Part shown: positions 43,279 through 51,236 of the stretch, piece after piece | How the letters are laid out: the number at the start of each line of letters is the position of its first letter | How positions within the stretch are numbered: the first letter of the stretch is position 1 | Assembly (NCBI RefSeq): GCF_030812595.1 | Contig: NZ_JAUSSZ010000002.1 | Location: 186,001 to 250,000 of the forward strand | DNA: 64,000 nucleotides | Direction: 5' to 3' | From: Arthrobacter bambusae | GTDB lineage: Bacteria; Actinomycetota; Actinomycetes; Actinomycetales; Micrococcaceae | Notes under the pieces: generated by a model | Databases searched by the model: none | What the model was told of the DNA's origin: nothing | What the model saw: the letters and a program-made list of their open reading frames with translations, nothing else | Position numbers and translations under genes: made by a program

Positions 43279-44306
43279 AGGACGTCGTTCTCGGGTTGGT
43301 TGGCGTAGGGCGGATCGGCGTCATGCACGCCAATAACATCGCCGCCCTCAACGGGGAATTGAAGGCCCAAGGTATCAACGTCGCGCTGCGGCTCACGGAT
43401 GTCGCTGAAGAACACGCCCGTAACGTGGCGGCCGGCCTCGGCGCCGGATTCCTGCCGACGGTGGATGCCTTGATCGCCTCCGGAGTGGATGGACTGGTCA
43501 TCGCGACCGGTACGGGCACCCATCCGGAACTGATAAAAGCGGGAGTTGACGCCGGTATCCCGGTGTTCTGCGAGAAACCCGTCGCCATGAATGTGGCGGA
43601 TTCCCTGCCGGTGCTGGAACATATCCGTGCCAACGATGGTGTGGTGCAGATCGGGCACCAGCGTCGCTTCGATGCCGGTTACCTCGAGGCCAAGCGCGCC
43701 TACCAAGCGGGCGAGCTCGGCTGGATCCACTCGCTGCGGGCCGTGACTTGCGACATGACGCCGCCGCCTGTTGAGTTCCTGGCAACGTCCGGCGGGTTGT
43801 TCCGAGATTGCTCGGTCCACGACTTCGACATTCTGCGCTGGCTGACCGGCCGCGAGATCGTGGAGGTCTATGCCAAGGGTTCCAACAACGGTGATCCGGC
43901 CATCGGCGAAGTCGGGGATGTGGATACGGCCTTGGCTTTGGTCACGTTCGACGACGGGACGGTTGGCACAGTGTCCGCCACCCGCTACAACGGTGCGGGG
44001 CACGACGTCCGCCTCGAAATCCAGGGCTCCAAGCGTTCCCTCATGGTGGGCCTGGACGACAGGACAGCCATGGAGTCGGCAGAGGCAGGGATCGCTTTCC
44101 CGTCCGGGGAACCGCATAAGACCTTCGCTGAACGCTTCGACCAGGCCTACCGCTCGGAAATGGCGGCCTTCGTTGAACTGGTCCTGGGCCAGCGGGAAAA
44201 CCCGTGCACACCGGAGGACGCCGTGGCGGCTTCCCGTGTGGCGGATGCCGCGCAGGAATCGCTGATGAGCGGGGCTCCAGTCAAGGTAGCGCTGGTGACC
44301 GCCTAA
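43275..44306 (+). CDS. Gfo/Idh/MocA family oxidoreductase (third), inositol dehydrogenase-like
   Basis: A 343-aa dehydrogenase with GLVGVGRIGVMHANNIA, FCEKPVAMNVADS and VQIGHQRRFDAGYLEAK, features shared with inositol 2-dehydrogenases. It overlaps the preceding gene by 4 bases (ATGA). Together with the genes at 41345 and 42448 it forms a set that probably handles a second inositol stereoisomer or methyl ether. A perfect palindromic terminator follows 17 bases after the stop. Confidence 0.86.
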   Translation: MKDVVLGLVGVGRIGVMHANNIAALNGELKAQGINVALRLTDVAEEHARNVAAGLGAGFLPTVDALIASGVDGLVIATGTGTHPELIKAGVDAGIPVFCEKPVAMNVADSLPVLEHIRANDGVVQIGHQRRFDAGYLEAKRAYQAGELGWIHSLRAVTCDMTPPPVEFLATSGGLFRDCSVHDFDILRWLTGREIVEVYAKGSNNGDPAIGEVGDVDTALALVTFDDGTVGTVSATRYNGAGHDVRLEIQGSKRSLMVGLDDRTAMESAEAGIAFPSGEPHKTFAERFDQAYRSEMAAFVELVLGQRENPCTPEDAVAASRVADAAQESLMSGAPVKVALVTA

Positions 44307-44323
44307 CACCTCGAAGTTTGCTA

Positions 44324-44365
44324 CGGATAATGCCCCTTGAACCCGGGTTCAAGGGGCATTATCCG
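44324..44365. terminator. Perfect 42-bp palindromic bidirectional terminator
   Basis: Two 21-base arms (CGGATAATGCCCCTTGAACCC... and complement) form an uninterrupted palindrome between the convergent dehydrogenase and iolB genes. Confidence 0.85.
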
Positions 44366-44377
44366 TGCCCGAACTCG

Positions 44378-45277
44378 TTAGCCGCCAAATGGCAAACGGG
44401 GGTCGATGTCCTGTCCTGCCCAGCTCTGCCGCACCCATCCGTGGTGGGGGTCGTCGCTGATGAGCCATTCGCGCACGGGGCCCGGACCGGCCATGACGTT
44501 CAGGTAATACAAGTCGTAGCCGGGAGCGGCCATTGCGGGGCCGTGCCAGCCGTAGGGAACAAGAACTACGTCGCCCGTGCGCACTTCTGCGGCCACGTCG
44601 ATAGGCCGCTTGTCCGAGGCGTAGACGCGCTGGTAGCCGATCGCGTCTGCACGTGAGGGGTCGGGGGCGCCGGAACCGTCAGCCACGCGGGTCTCGAAGT
44701 AGTAGATCTCCTCGAGCTGGGTTTCGCCGTCCTTTTCCTCGTCGTGCTTGTGCGGGGGATAGGAAGACCAGTTGCCGGCGGGTGTGAGCACTTCGCAGAC
44801 GATGAACCGGTCCGCCTCGAGGGCGGCTGGAGTGCCGAAGTTGTGGACCTGGCGCGAGCAATTGCCGGCGCCGCGCAGTTCCACGGGGGTCTCCGCGGCG
44901 GTGACCAGCCGGGTGGGATACGACGCGTTGGCCGGGGCAGTGGCGACGGCGACGCGGCCGCCGTCGGGCGAACTGATGGTGACGGCAGCGTTCGTGCCGG
45001 AATACAGGACATCGCTGGGGCCATGGAAAACCGACGCCCGACCCGCAAGGGGATACTCGACGTCGTCGACCGTCACCGTAAAGGCGCCGTTGAGCGGCAC
45101 GATGATCCGCTCTTCGGCTGCGGCGGGCAGCTCGACGGCGGTGCCCGCGGCGAGCGTGGCGACTTTCAGCCCCGTGTGGGCCCAACCGTCCACCGTCAGC
45201 GCGGAATCGGAGGTCCCGAGCGAGATGTCCCAATCGCCGTCGTTGGCGGTTCCCAATGGATAGACCCAATTGGCCAT
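44378..45277 (-). CDS. iolB: 5-deoxy-glucuronate isomerase
   Basis: A double-cupin isomerase (299 aa) converting 5-deoxy-glucuronate to 5-dehydro-2-deoxygluconate, the step between IolD and IolC. The metal-binding cluster PPHKHDEEKDGETQLEE followed by IYYFE, and the C-terminal VLVPYGWHGPAMAAPGYDLYYLNVMAG, are typical. AAGGAC precedes the ATG. It is the one core inositol gene outside the main operon; it lies 17 bases behind the GntR gene and is probably co-transcribed with it. Confidence 0.95.
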   Translation of the reverse strand: MANWVYPLGTANDGDWDISLGTSDSALTVDGWAHTGLKVATLAAGTAVELPAAAEERIIVPLNGAFTVTVDDVEYPLAGRASVFHGPSDVLYSGTNAAVTISSPDGGRVAVATAPANASYPTRLVTAAETPVELRGAGNCSRQVHNFGTPAALEADRFIVCEVLTPAGNWSSYPPHKHDEEKDGETQLEEIYYFETRVADGSGAPDPSRADAIGYQRVYASDKRPIDVAAEVRTGDVVLVPYGWHGPAMAAPGYDLYYLNVMAGPGPVREWLISDDPHHGWVRQSWAGQDIDPRLPFGG

Positions 45278-45294
45278 GACGTAATGTCCTTGCG

Positions 45295-46035
45295 TTAGCG
45301 CTGTACGAGTGTCATTTCAAAGCTGTAGGAATCGGCCCGGTACACGTGATGGCCGGTCTCCACCATGCGTCCGGTGTCGTCGACGGCGGTGCGCTCCATG
45401 GTGACCAAAGCCGATCCGGCTTCTGTCTCCAAGAGCGGTGCCTGGTAGTCGTTGGCGATCATGGCGCCGATCCGCTGGGAGGCGAGGCGGAAGTTGACCC
45501 CGCCGCGGCGAAGGATGGCGTAGAGGCCCTCTGTAGCCAGCATCGACTCGTCCATGCTGGTGATATCGTCGCGGACCCAGTTCTCCATGAGTGCCAGCGG
45601 TCTGCCGCCCACTTTGCGCAGGCGCGTGAAGTGGTAGACCTTGGAACCGGCCGGAAGCTGGAGAGCGGTCAGCGTGGCCGCATCGGCTTCCATGTGCGAG
45701 AAGCTAAGGACCTGCGTGGTGGGCTTCTTGCCATTGTTGCTCAGGTCGTCGTACAGGCTGGAGAGCTCCAAGGGCCGGCGGACCTGGCTCGACACCACCT
45801 GGGTGCCGACACCGCGCTTGCGGACCAACAGGCCCGAGCGGACGAGTTCATCCATGGCCTTGCGCATGGTGGGCCTGGACAGGTTGAGCTGCGCGGCGAG
45901 GTCTATCTCGTTGTCCAAGCGGCTCCCGGGCTCCAGCACTCCGCTGTGGATGGCTGCCTCAATGCCCTGGACCACCTGGTGGTACAAAGGCACAGGGGAA
46001 GAACGGTCGATAGTGAGGCCAAGTCGATTCGCCAT
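45295..46035 (-). CDS. GntR family regulator with UTRA domain (candidate inositol repressor)
   Basis: A 246-aa HutC-type regulator: N-terminal winged helix (PVPLYHQVVQGIEAAIHSG, LNLSRPTMRKAMDELVRSG, GVGTQVV) and a C-terminal UTRA ligand-binding domain (SKVYHFTRLRKVGGRPLALM, ENWVRDDI, ALVTMERTAVDDTGRM). The start is ATG 46035, with GGGAG six bases upstream; the longer open frame has no support. It is upstream of iolB in one operon and carries the shared motif in its own promoter (46097-46110). This fits an autoregulated repressor of the inositol genes, as IolR is in Corynebacterium; the link is inference. Confidence 0.9.
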   Translation of the reverse strand: MANRLGLTIDRSSPVPLYHQVVQGIEAAIHSGVLEPGSRLDNEIDLAAQLNLSRPTMRKAMDELVRSGLLVRKRGVGTQVVSSQVRRPLELSSLYDDLSNNGKKPTTQVLSFSHMEADAATLTALQLPAGSKVYHFTRLRKVGGRPLALMENWVRDDITSMDESMLATEGLYAILRRGGVNFRLASQRIGAMIANDYQAPLLETEAGSALVTMERTAVDDTGRMVETGHHVYRADSYSFEMTLVQR

Positions 46036-46096
46036 TGCATGCTCCCTCGCGTTCCGGGACTGTCCCGGAAGTTGCATGCATGTCCGCTCATGTTCG

Positions 46097-46110
46097 CTTG
46101 ATAGGACATA
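46097..46110 (-). promoter_or_regulatory. Operator site E upstream of the GntR-iolB operon
   Basis: On the minus strand TATGTCCTATCAAG matches site C (TATGTCCTGTCAAT) at 12 of 14 positions and lies about 60 bases before the GntR start. Confidence 0.6.
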
Positions 46111-46260
46111 CTGCTTTACTGATGATAGCAGGAGCATTGGGGTGGTCAAGGGTGCCGGGGGCGCGCCCCTGACTGCACGGGGTTCCTGCCGGACCGAGAC
46201 ACATGTCTGGACATCAGCAGCAAGGACGCAGCGAGGTGGTTCTTACGGCGTCGGACGCCT

Positions 46261-46713
46261 TCAGCGGCGCGGCCAGTGGGCCCGGACGCTTTGCCTGAAG
46301 AGCCCGACGGCGGCCAAGACGGCGCCGATGCCCTCGGCCACCGCGCTGAGGGCCTTCTCGAAGAACCACACGGGTTCGTACATGGCCGGAACCGGTCCGA
46401 GGGCCGGTATGTCGACGTACCGGTAAAGGAGGACTGCGACGAAGGCGCTGCCCGCCACGAGCAGGGCGGCAGCGTACGCCGGCCGGCTCCCGCGCACCAG
46501 GACGTACAAGGCGACCAGGAGAGCGGCCGCGGCTTCGAGGCGGAAAAGATTGCCTTGACCGATCCCGCCCGGGGCGGCCAGTTGATAGCCGGGGGCAAGA
46601 TCGAAGTGCACAACCGCGTCGATGACCAAAGCCGCCGCAACAAGCAGCCGCAACGGGATATCCCTCGGTTTGCGCAGGGCGGGCTCCCGGATTGTCATAT
46701 CGCGGGTTCTCAC
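46261..46713 (-). CDS. Small four-TM membrane protein
   Basis: A 150-aa membrane protein with four hydrophobic segments (LLVAAALVIDAVVHFDL, AAAALLVALYVLV, AALLVAGSAFVAVLLY, GIGAVLAAVGLF) and a short basic tail. No family is recognised. The GTG start overlaps the TGA of the cupredoxin gene (GTGA), so it is coupled to that copper protein and may act with it at the membrane. Confidence 0.75.
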   Translation of the reverse strand: MRTRDMTIREPALRKPRDIPLRLLVAAALVIDAVVHFDLAPGYQLAAPGGIGQGNLFRLEAAAALLVALYVLVRGSRPAYAAALLVAGSAFVAVLLYRYVDIPALGPVPAMYEPVWFFEKALSAVAEGIGAVLAAVGLFRQSVRAHWPRR

Positions 46714-47105
46714 TTCACGACCAACATTCCATGCATGTTGGAGTGGTACGCGCAGTGGTAGGAATAGCTTCCCGGTGTGGTGGGTGCCGTGAACTGGGCT
46801 GTCCCGCCCCCGCCATCAACGGCCGCGTCGAACGCCTTTCCATCGTCCGAAGTGACGGTGTGGGCCTGGGCATCGTCGTTCTTGACGGTGATCTTGGCGC
46901 CAGGGCTGACGGATGCTGGCCCTTGGTAGCCGAAATCCTTGATGGTGATGGTGAGTTGTTGGGAGGTCCCCGGCGGTGCAGCGCTCGAGGAAGCCGGGCT
47001 CGATGCCGTAGCTTGGCCGCCGGTTCCGGATGCTCCGCAGCCGGTCAGCGCGATCAGGGCGGCTGTAGCGAGGACAACCATCATTGCTTTGGGATTCAGT
47101 CTCAT
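46710..47105 (-). CDS. Cupredoxin-domain lipoprotein
   Basis: A 131-aa exported type I copper protein. Signal peptide with lipobox LTGC (Cys23), a Ser/Ala/Pro/Gly linker (24-45), then a plastocyanin-like domain with copper ligands: His in AHTVTSDD and the Cys-x2-His-x3-Met cluster in YHCAYHSNMHG. ATG 47105 is chosen because GGAAG lies just upstream and the signal peptide then starts normally. It probably transfers electrons or carries copper at the outer face of the membrane, with the membrane protein encoded immediately downstream. Confidence 0.9.
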   Translation of the reverse strand: MRLNPKAMMVVLATAALIALTGCGASGTGGQATASSPASSSAAPPGTSQQLTITIKDFGYQGPASVSPGAKITVKNDDAQAHTVTSDDGKAFDAAVDGGGGTAQFTAPTTPGSYSYHCAYHSNMHGMLVVK

Positions 47106-47283
47106 GATTGCTTCCTGACTTCTCATCCGGCAGCCGGGAATTGCCTGCCACATTGATGAGACGTACCAAGGGGCAGCCAGGTTCAGTGAAATGGCTAGAT
47201 TGATGTCTGCAAACCCGCTGCGACGGTGCGTTCCTAACGATCGTTTTCTAATTTAAAATGATCCGACTGGCAGAATTGGGGGA

Positions 47284-47619
47284 ATGCAATTGGGCAGATT
47301 GTTTGAGGGACCGTGGGTGCTGGTCCTCGTCCCCATTGCTGTGGCCGTCGTTATCGTCCTGGTCGTTGTGAGCGCTGTCAACAAGTCGAGCCGCTCTGAT
47401 CTTGCTGCGGGAATGAATCACCGCTCAACGGCAACAATATTTGGTGTAGTTGGCATATTTGTCTTGGGTATTGTCTTCGGCCCCTTGGCCATCGTTCAGG
47501 CTTCCAAGGCCGAGGCGCTCGGGGTTAAGGCGACCGCGGGAAAGGTTCTTGGATGGATCTGTGTGGGTGTGACTGCCTTGTGGCTTATTTTCATCGGTTC
47601 GGCGTTGGCATCGCGGTGA
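47284..47619 (+). CDS. DUF4190-like small membrane protein
   Basis: A 111-aa protein with three hydrophobic segments: an N-terminal one (VLVLVPIAVAVVIVLVVVSAV), GVVGIFVLGIVFGPLAIVQASKA and VLGWICVGVTALWLIFIGSAL. The last two form the DUF4190 pattern. The upstream 60 bases are unusually AT-rich for this genome and include TAAAAT and a palindrome AACGATCGTT (47236-47245). Function unknown. Confidence 0.75.
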   Translation: MQLGRLFEGPWVLVLVPIAVAVVIVLVVVSAVNKSSRSDLAAGMNHRSTATIFGVVGIFVLGIVFGPLAIVQASKAEALGVKATAGKVLGWICVGVTALWLIFIGSALASR

Positions 47620-47722
47620 GCCCGCACGGGAAGGCGATGGGCTTGAGCTCCTGAGTTGGTAGGGTGCCGATCCGAGACCGATAGGTCCGTGGGACGGGAA
47701 CCCCAGGGCTTACGCTGATGCC

Positions 47723-48856
47723 ATGAGCCCGTCCGGCGCCTTGACCCCCAGCCCACGCACGCTCGACATTGAGAGCATCGCCAACTTCGACCGGCTGCTC
47801 GATTCCGGTGCGGTATCGATGCACGGCTGGCACGCGCAGTCGCTGGACCTGCGCGGGCGAAGCAGGGATTTGCAGAGCTTGGACCCCCAAGGCGCTATCT
47901 TCCTGGGCTGCACCTTCGACGACGGCGTGGAGGACTCCCTGCGCAGCCGCGGCGCGCTCATCTTTCCCAAGCTGCGCGGCGTGCCGTTCAACCCGTACCG
48001 CGGCAGCCTGTATAGCGCGGCGGAGTTGTATGAAGACATAGACTCCACCGAGTATGAATCCACATTGGATGCCAGGGTGTACCACTGGAGCATCATGCCC
48101 GGGCAACGGACCAGCCTCGACGCCACCCTCGCCGCCGCTTTGCACGACCATGCGATCGGGGCCGCACTCGATGATCTCTTGGGCAACGGCGATTTCGCCG
48201 GACGCAAGATCGTGGGCGTCATGGGCGGGCATGCCGCGCAACGGGGAACGCAGGACTTCCACGACGCCGCCCGCCTGGGCCGAATCTTGGCGCTGGCTGG
48301 TTTCACTGTGGCCACCGGCGGGGGCCCGGGTGCCATGGAAGCGGCCAATCTGGGAGCTTACGTGAGCGGCCTGCCCGACGACGACTTCACCGTCGCGCTG
48401 CAATCGCTCGCCTCCGTGCCGGGATTCCGCCCCTCGGTGACGGCCTGGGCGCGGGCGGCCGCCGCCGTCGTCGGGCATTATCCGAGAGGGACGAAGTCGC
48501 TCGGCATCCCCACGTGGTTCTATGGGCACGAACCGCCCAATCTCTTTGCCACCCACATCGCCAAGTACTTCGCCAACTCCATGCGCGAAGCGATCCTGCT
48601 GGAATTATGCAACGGAGGCATCGTGTTCCTCCCCGGCTCGGCCGGTACGGTGCAGGAAATCTTCCAGGACGCGTGCGAGAACTTCTACGGGGCCCCGGAA
48701 ACTGTCACGCCCATGGTGCTCGTAGGGCGCGACCATTGGGAGCACAAGTATCCTGCGTGGCCCATGCTGCAAAGCCTTGCCGCAGGGAAGGTCATGGAGG
48801 ACCGGATCTTCCTTGTGGACAGCGTCGAGGAAGCGCTCGCCGTCGTCGCGGGCTAA
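47723..48856 (+). CDS. LOG-family Rossmann-fold nucleotide-binding protein
   Basis: A 377-aa protein with a C-terminal LOG-like (lysine-decarboxylase-fold) domain. GVMGGHAAQRGT, ATGGGPGAMEAAN and LPGSAGTVQEIFQD correspond to the family's phosphate-binding and PGGxGTxxE motifs, the latter varied to PGSAGTxxE. An N-terminal extension of about 150 residues (LDIESIANFDRLLDSG, FLGCTFDDGVEDSLRSRGA) is characteristic of a longer actinobacterial subgroup. LOG proteins hydrolyse nucleotide 5'-monophosphates such as cytokinin ribotides; whether this one does is unknown. Confidence 0.82.
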   Translation: MSPSGALTPSPRTLDIESIANFDRLLDSGAVSMHGWHAQSLDLRGRSRDLQSLDPQGAIFLGCTFDDGVEDSLRSRGALIFPKLRGVPFNPYRGSLYSAAELYEDIDSTEYESTLDARVYHWSIMPGQRTSLDATLAAALHDHAIGAALDDLLGNGDFAGRKIVGVMGGHAAQRGTQDFHDAARLGRILALAGFTVATGGGPGAMEAANLGAYVSGLPDDDFTVALQSLASVPGFRPSVTAWARAAAAVVGHYPRGTKSLGIPTWFYGHEPPNLFATHIAKYFANSMREAILLELCNGGIVFLPGSAGTVQEIFQDACENFYGAPETVTPMVLVGRDHWEHKYPAWPMLQSLAAGKVMEDRIFLVDSVEEALAVVAG

Positions 48857-48873
48857 CCCCACCCCCACCCGGC

Positions 48874-48954
48874 GGGACATGCCCAGCCTTGGCCCTGAAC
48901 AATGGGCATATTACTGAAATGTCCATTCCTGGGGCTTGGCGCTGGACATGTCCC
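48874..48954. repeat. 81-bp palindromic intergenic repeat, copy 1
   Basis: The element begins GGGACATGCCCAGCCTTGGC and ends GGACATGTCCC, with an internal GGGCATA...ATGTCCA. It lies just after the LOG-family gene and before the end of the IclR gene. Copy 2 is at 49854-49934, and related sequences are at 9523 and 9723. Confidence 0.85.
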
Positions 48955-49011
48955 TCGGTGCAGGGGGGCTTGAGGGAACTCAGAGGCAATAGAACACAGG
49001 GGAGCGAGGGG

Positions 49012-49827
49012 TTATAGCGGGGCGCGGCCGCCCAGGCGCGTGGTGATTTTGCGAGCTGCGTCCTGGCATGCCTCGCCGAGGCTGGCAAGAGTATCTTGCG
49101 AGACCCGGAACTTGGGCGCGGGGATCAGCACAGAGGCCACAATGTCTCCGCGGTGGTCAAAGACGGGTGAAGCCACGCCCACTTCTTCGATGGATGTTTC
49201 ACCGAAGTTGACGGCCCATCCCCGTTTCACCGACTCCTGGAGCCGGAGCAGGTAGGCCTCGAGCGCTTCTTCGTCGAGGCCAGGGAGTGTGATGGAGCCG
49301 CTACGGAGGAGCTTGCGCACGCGGTCTGCGTCCTCGGAGGCCAGGAAGACCTGCACCGAGGAACTGAGCGCTTCGTTGTAGCGGGCACCCAAGGGGGCAA
49401 GATGCTTGACCTGGTGGCGGCTGGCGATTTGTTCCACGCACATGGATTCGTTCCCGTTCCACACCATGAGCGCGCTGGTCTCGCCGGTCCGCTCGCTGAG
49501 TTCGCGCAGCACGGGATAGGCCACCCTCCGCTCTTCCAGTTCGGCGAGGAGTGGCCCGGCGAGGGCGATCATCCCCAGTCCCAGCCGGAAGCGGCGGGAC
49601 TCGGGGTCGCGTTCCACCAAGTGTTCCTGTTCGAAGGTCGCCAGGATCCGGGAAACGGTGCTTTTGTGCAAGCCGATCCTGCCGGCGATCTCGGTGACAC
49701 CCAGAAGGGGTTCCTCGGCGGTAAAGCTGCGCAGCACGGCGATGGCATTCTCAAGTACCGAAGCGCCTCTGGAATCGCCGTTGGCCGGGGTTTCGCTGGT
49801 GATTGCATGCGCTTCTGCTGGGGTCAT
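49012..49827 (-). CDS. IclR family transcriptional regulator
   Basis: A 271-aa regulator with an N-terminal winged HTH (LENAIAVLRSFTAEEPLLGV, TEIAGRIGLHKSTVSRIL) and a C-terminal IclR effector domain (SSVQVFLASEDADRV, GWAVNFGETSIEEVGVASPVF). The start is ATG 49827; the frame continues upstream through a repeat element and is not coding there. It is the last gene on the minus strand of the choline/creatine cluster and likely controls it. Two 81-bp repeats bracket the gene. Confidence 0.9.
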   Translation of the reverse strand: MTPAEAHAITSETPANGDSRGASVLENAIAVLRSFTAEEPLLGVTEIAGRIGLHKSTVSRILATFEQEHLVERDPESRRFRLGLGMIALAGPLLAELEERRVAYPVLRELSERTGETSALMVWNGNESMCVEQIASRHQVKHLAPLGARYNEALSSSVQVFLASEDADRVRKLLRSGSITLPGLDEEALEAYLLRLQESVKRGWAVNFGETSIEEVGVASPVFDHRGDIVASVLIPAPKFRVSQDTLASLGEACQDAARKITTRLGGRAPL

Positions 49828-49853
49828 GATGGTCACTATATGGCTCTTTTTAT

Positions 49854-49934
49854 GGGGACATGCCCAGCCTTGGCCTAGAGCAAGGAGCATATGCCTAATA
49901 TGTCCACTGCTCGGACGCAAGGCTGGGCATGTCC
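49854..49934. repeat. 81-bp palindromic intergenic repeat, copy 2
   Basis: It starts GGGGACATGCCCAGCCTTGG and ends with the near-complement CAAGGCTGGGCATGTCC, so the termini form an inverted repeat of about 17 bp. The orientation is the same as copy 1. It fills the gap between the IclR and creatinase genes. Confidence 0.88.
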
Positions 49935-49948
49935 ATTGGAGGTGGGTG

Positions 49949-51205
49949 CTAGGCCCCGATGATGTTGTATTCCGGGCCGAACGGGAACTTGGTGATGTTC
50001 TCGGCACCGTCTTCGCCGACCACCAGGATGTCGTGTTCCCGGTACCCGCCGGCACCCGGCTGGCCATCGAGAACCGTGATCATCGGCTCCATGGAGACCA
50101 CCATTCCCGGCTCCAGGACCGTATCGATGTCTTCGCGCAGCTCCAATCCGGCTTCGCGGCCGTAGTAGTGCGAGAGGACCCCGAAGGAGTGTCCGTAGCC
50201 GAAGGTCCGGTTGGCGAGCAGCCCATGCGAAACGTAGATCTCGTTGAGCTCCGCGGCGATGTCCTTGCAGACGGCGCCGGGCTTGATGAGCTCCAGTCCG
50301 CGCTTGTGGACGTCCACGTTGATGTTCCACAGTTCAAGGGAGCGGGCATCGGGTTCGCCGTAGAACAAGGTGCGCTCCAGGGCCGTGTAGTAGCCCGAGG
50401 TCATGGGGAAGCAGTTCAACGACAGGATGTCGTGTTCCTGGACCTTGCGGGTGGTAGCCCAGTTATGGGCGCCATCGGTGTTGATGCCGGTCTGGAACCA
50501 CACCCAGGTGTCGCGGATCTCGGAGTCGGGGAACGTACGGGCGATCTCGTGGACCATGGCTTCGGTGCCGATCAGGGCGACCTCATACTCGGTGATTCCG
50601 GCGGTGATGGCATTGCGGATCGCCTCGCCTCCCAGGTCGCCGATCCGGGCGCCGTGCTTGATGACCTCGATCTCCTCCGAGGACTTGATCATGCGCTGGC
50701 GCATCGCGGCCTGGGCGACGTCCACCAGCGTGGCGGATTCGAAGGCGGCCTGGATCTTGTTGCGGTTATCCAACGGAAGGGAATCGTCCTCCACGCCCAG
50801 GCGCCGGACGTTGATGCCGCGGGTGCGCAGCACTTCCCGGATGCCGTGGATGTAGTTGTCACGGCGCCAGTCGGTGTATACGAGGTTCTCGCCGTAGCTG
50901 CGCCGCCACGGCATTCCGGCGTCGATATTCGCGGTGACGGTGACCGTATCCTCTGCCGTGACCACCATGGCGTAGGAGCGGCCGAAATAGGTGAACAGGA
51001 AGTCGGAATAGTACTTGATGGAGTGGTAGCTGGTCAGGACAACGGCGTCGAGTTCCTCCTCGGCCATGATCCGGCGGAGGCCGGCAAGGCGTCGCTCGAA
51101 CTCCGCGTCGGAGAAGGTCAGGGCGACCTTCTCTCCGTTGTTGAGGACCTTGAGGCGCTCGAGCTTGGAGACGTCGCTTACGGTTTCATTCTCGGTGATG
51201 GTCAT
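49949..51205 (-). CDS. Creatinase (creatine amidinohydrolase)
   Basis: An M24-fold hydrolase (418 aa) cleaving creatine to sarcosine and urea. It agrees closely with Pseudomonas creatinase over its length: TFSDAEFERRLAGLRR, FGRSYAMVV, YTDWRRDNY, TGINTDGAHN, SLELWNINVDVHKRGLELI, FGYGHSFGVLSHYYGREAG and GYREHDILVVGEDGAENIT. The His of FGYGHSFG lies in the catalytic region. The start is ATG 51205 with AAAGGA upstream; the ATG at 51223 would place that ribosome site inside the gene. It sits downstream of the transporter in a methylamine cluster. Confidence 0.94.
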   Translation of the reverse strand: MTITENETVSDVSKLERLKVLNNGEKVALTFSDAEFERRLAGLRRIMAEEELDAVVLTSYHSIKYYSDFLFTYFGRSYAMVVTAEDTVTVTANIDAGMPWRRSYGENLVYTDWRRDNYIHGIREVLRTRGINVRRLGVEDDSLPLDNRNKIQAAFESATLVDVAQAAMRQRMIKSSEEIEVIKHGARIGDLGGEAIRNAITAGITEYEVALIGTEAMVHEIARTFPDSEIRDTWVWFQTGINTDGAHNWATTRKVQEHDILSLNCFPMTSGYYTALERTLFYGEPDARSLELWNINVDVHKRGLELIKPGAVCKDIAAELNEIYVSHGLLANRTFGYGHSFGVLSHYYGREAGLELREDIDTVLEPGMVVSMEPMITVLDGQPGAGGYREHDILVVGEDGAENITKFPFGPEYNIIGA

Positions 51206-51236
51206 GCGTGGTGTTCCTTTCATTGGGTGATTGTCT

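Noticed and set aside
49012..49934. Composite transposon carrying the IclR gene
   Set aside because: The flanking 81-bp elements encode no transposase and no target duplication could be identified; kept only as a repeat observation.
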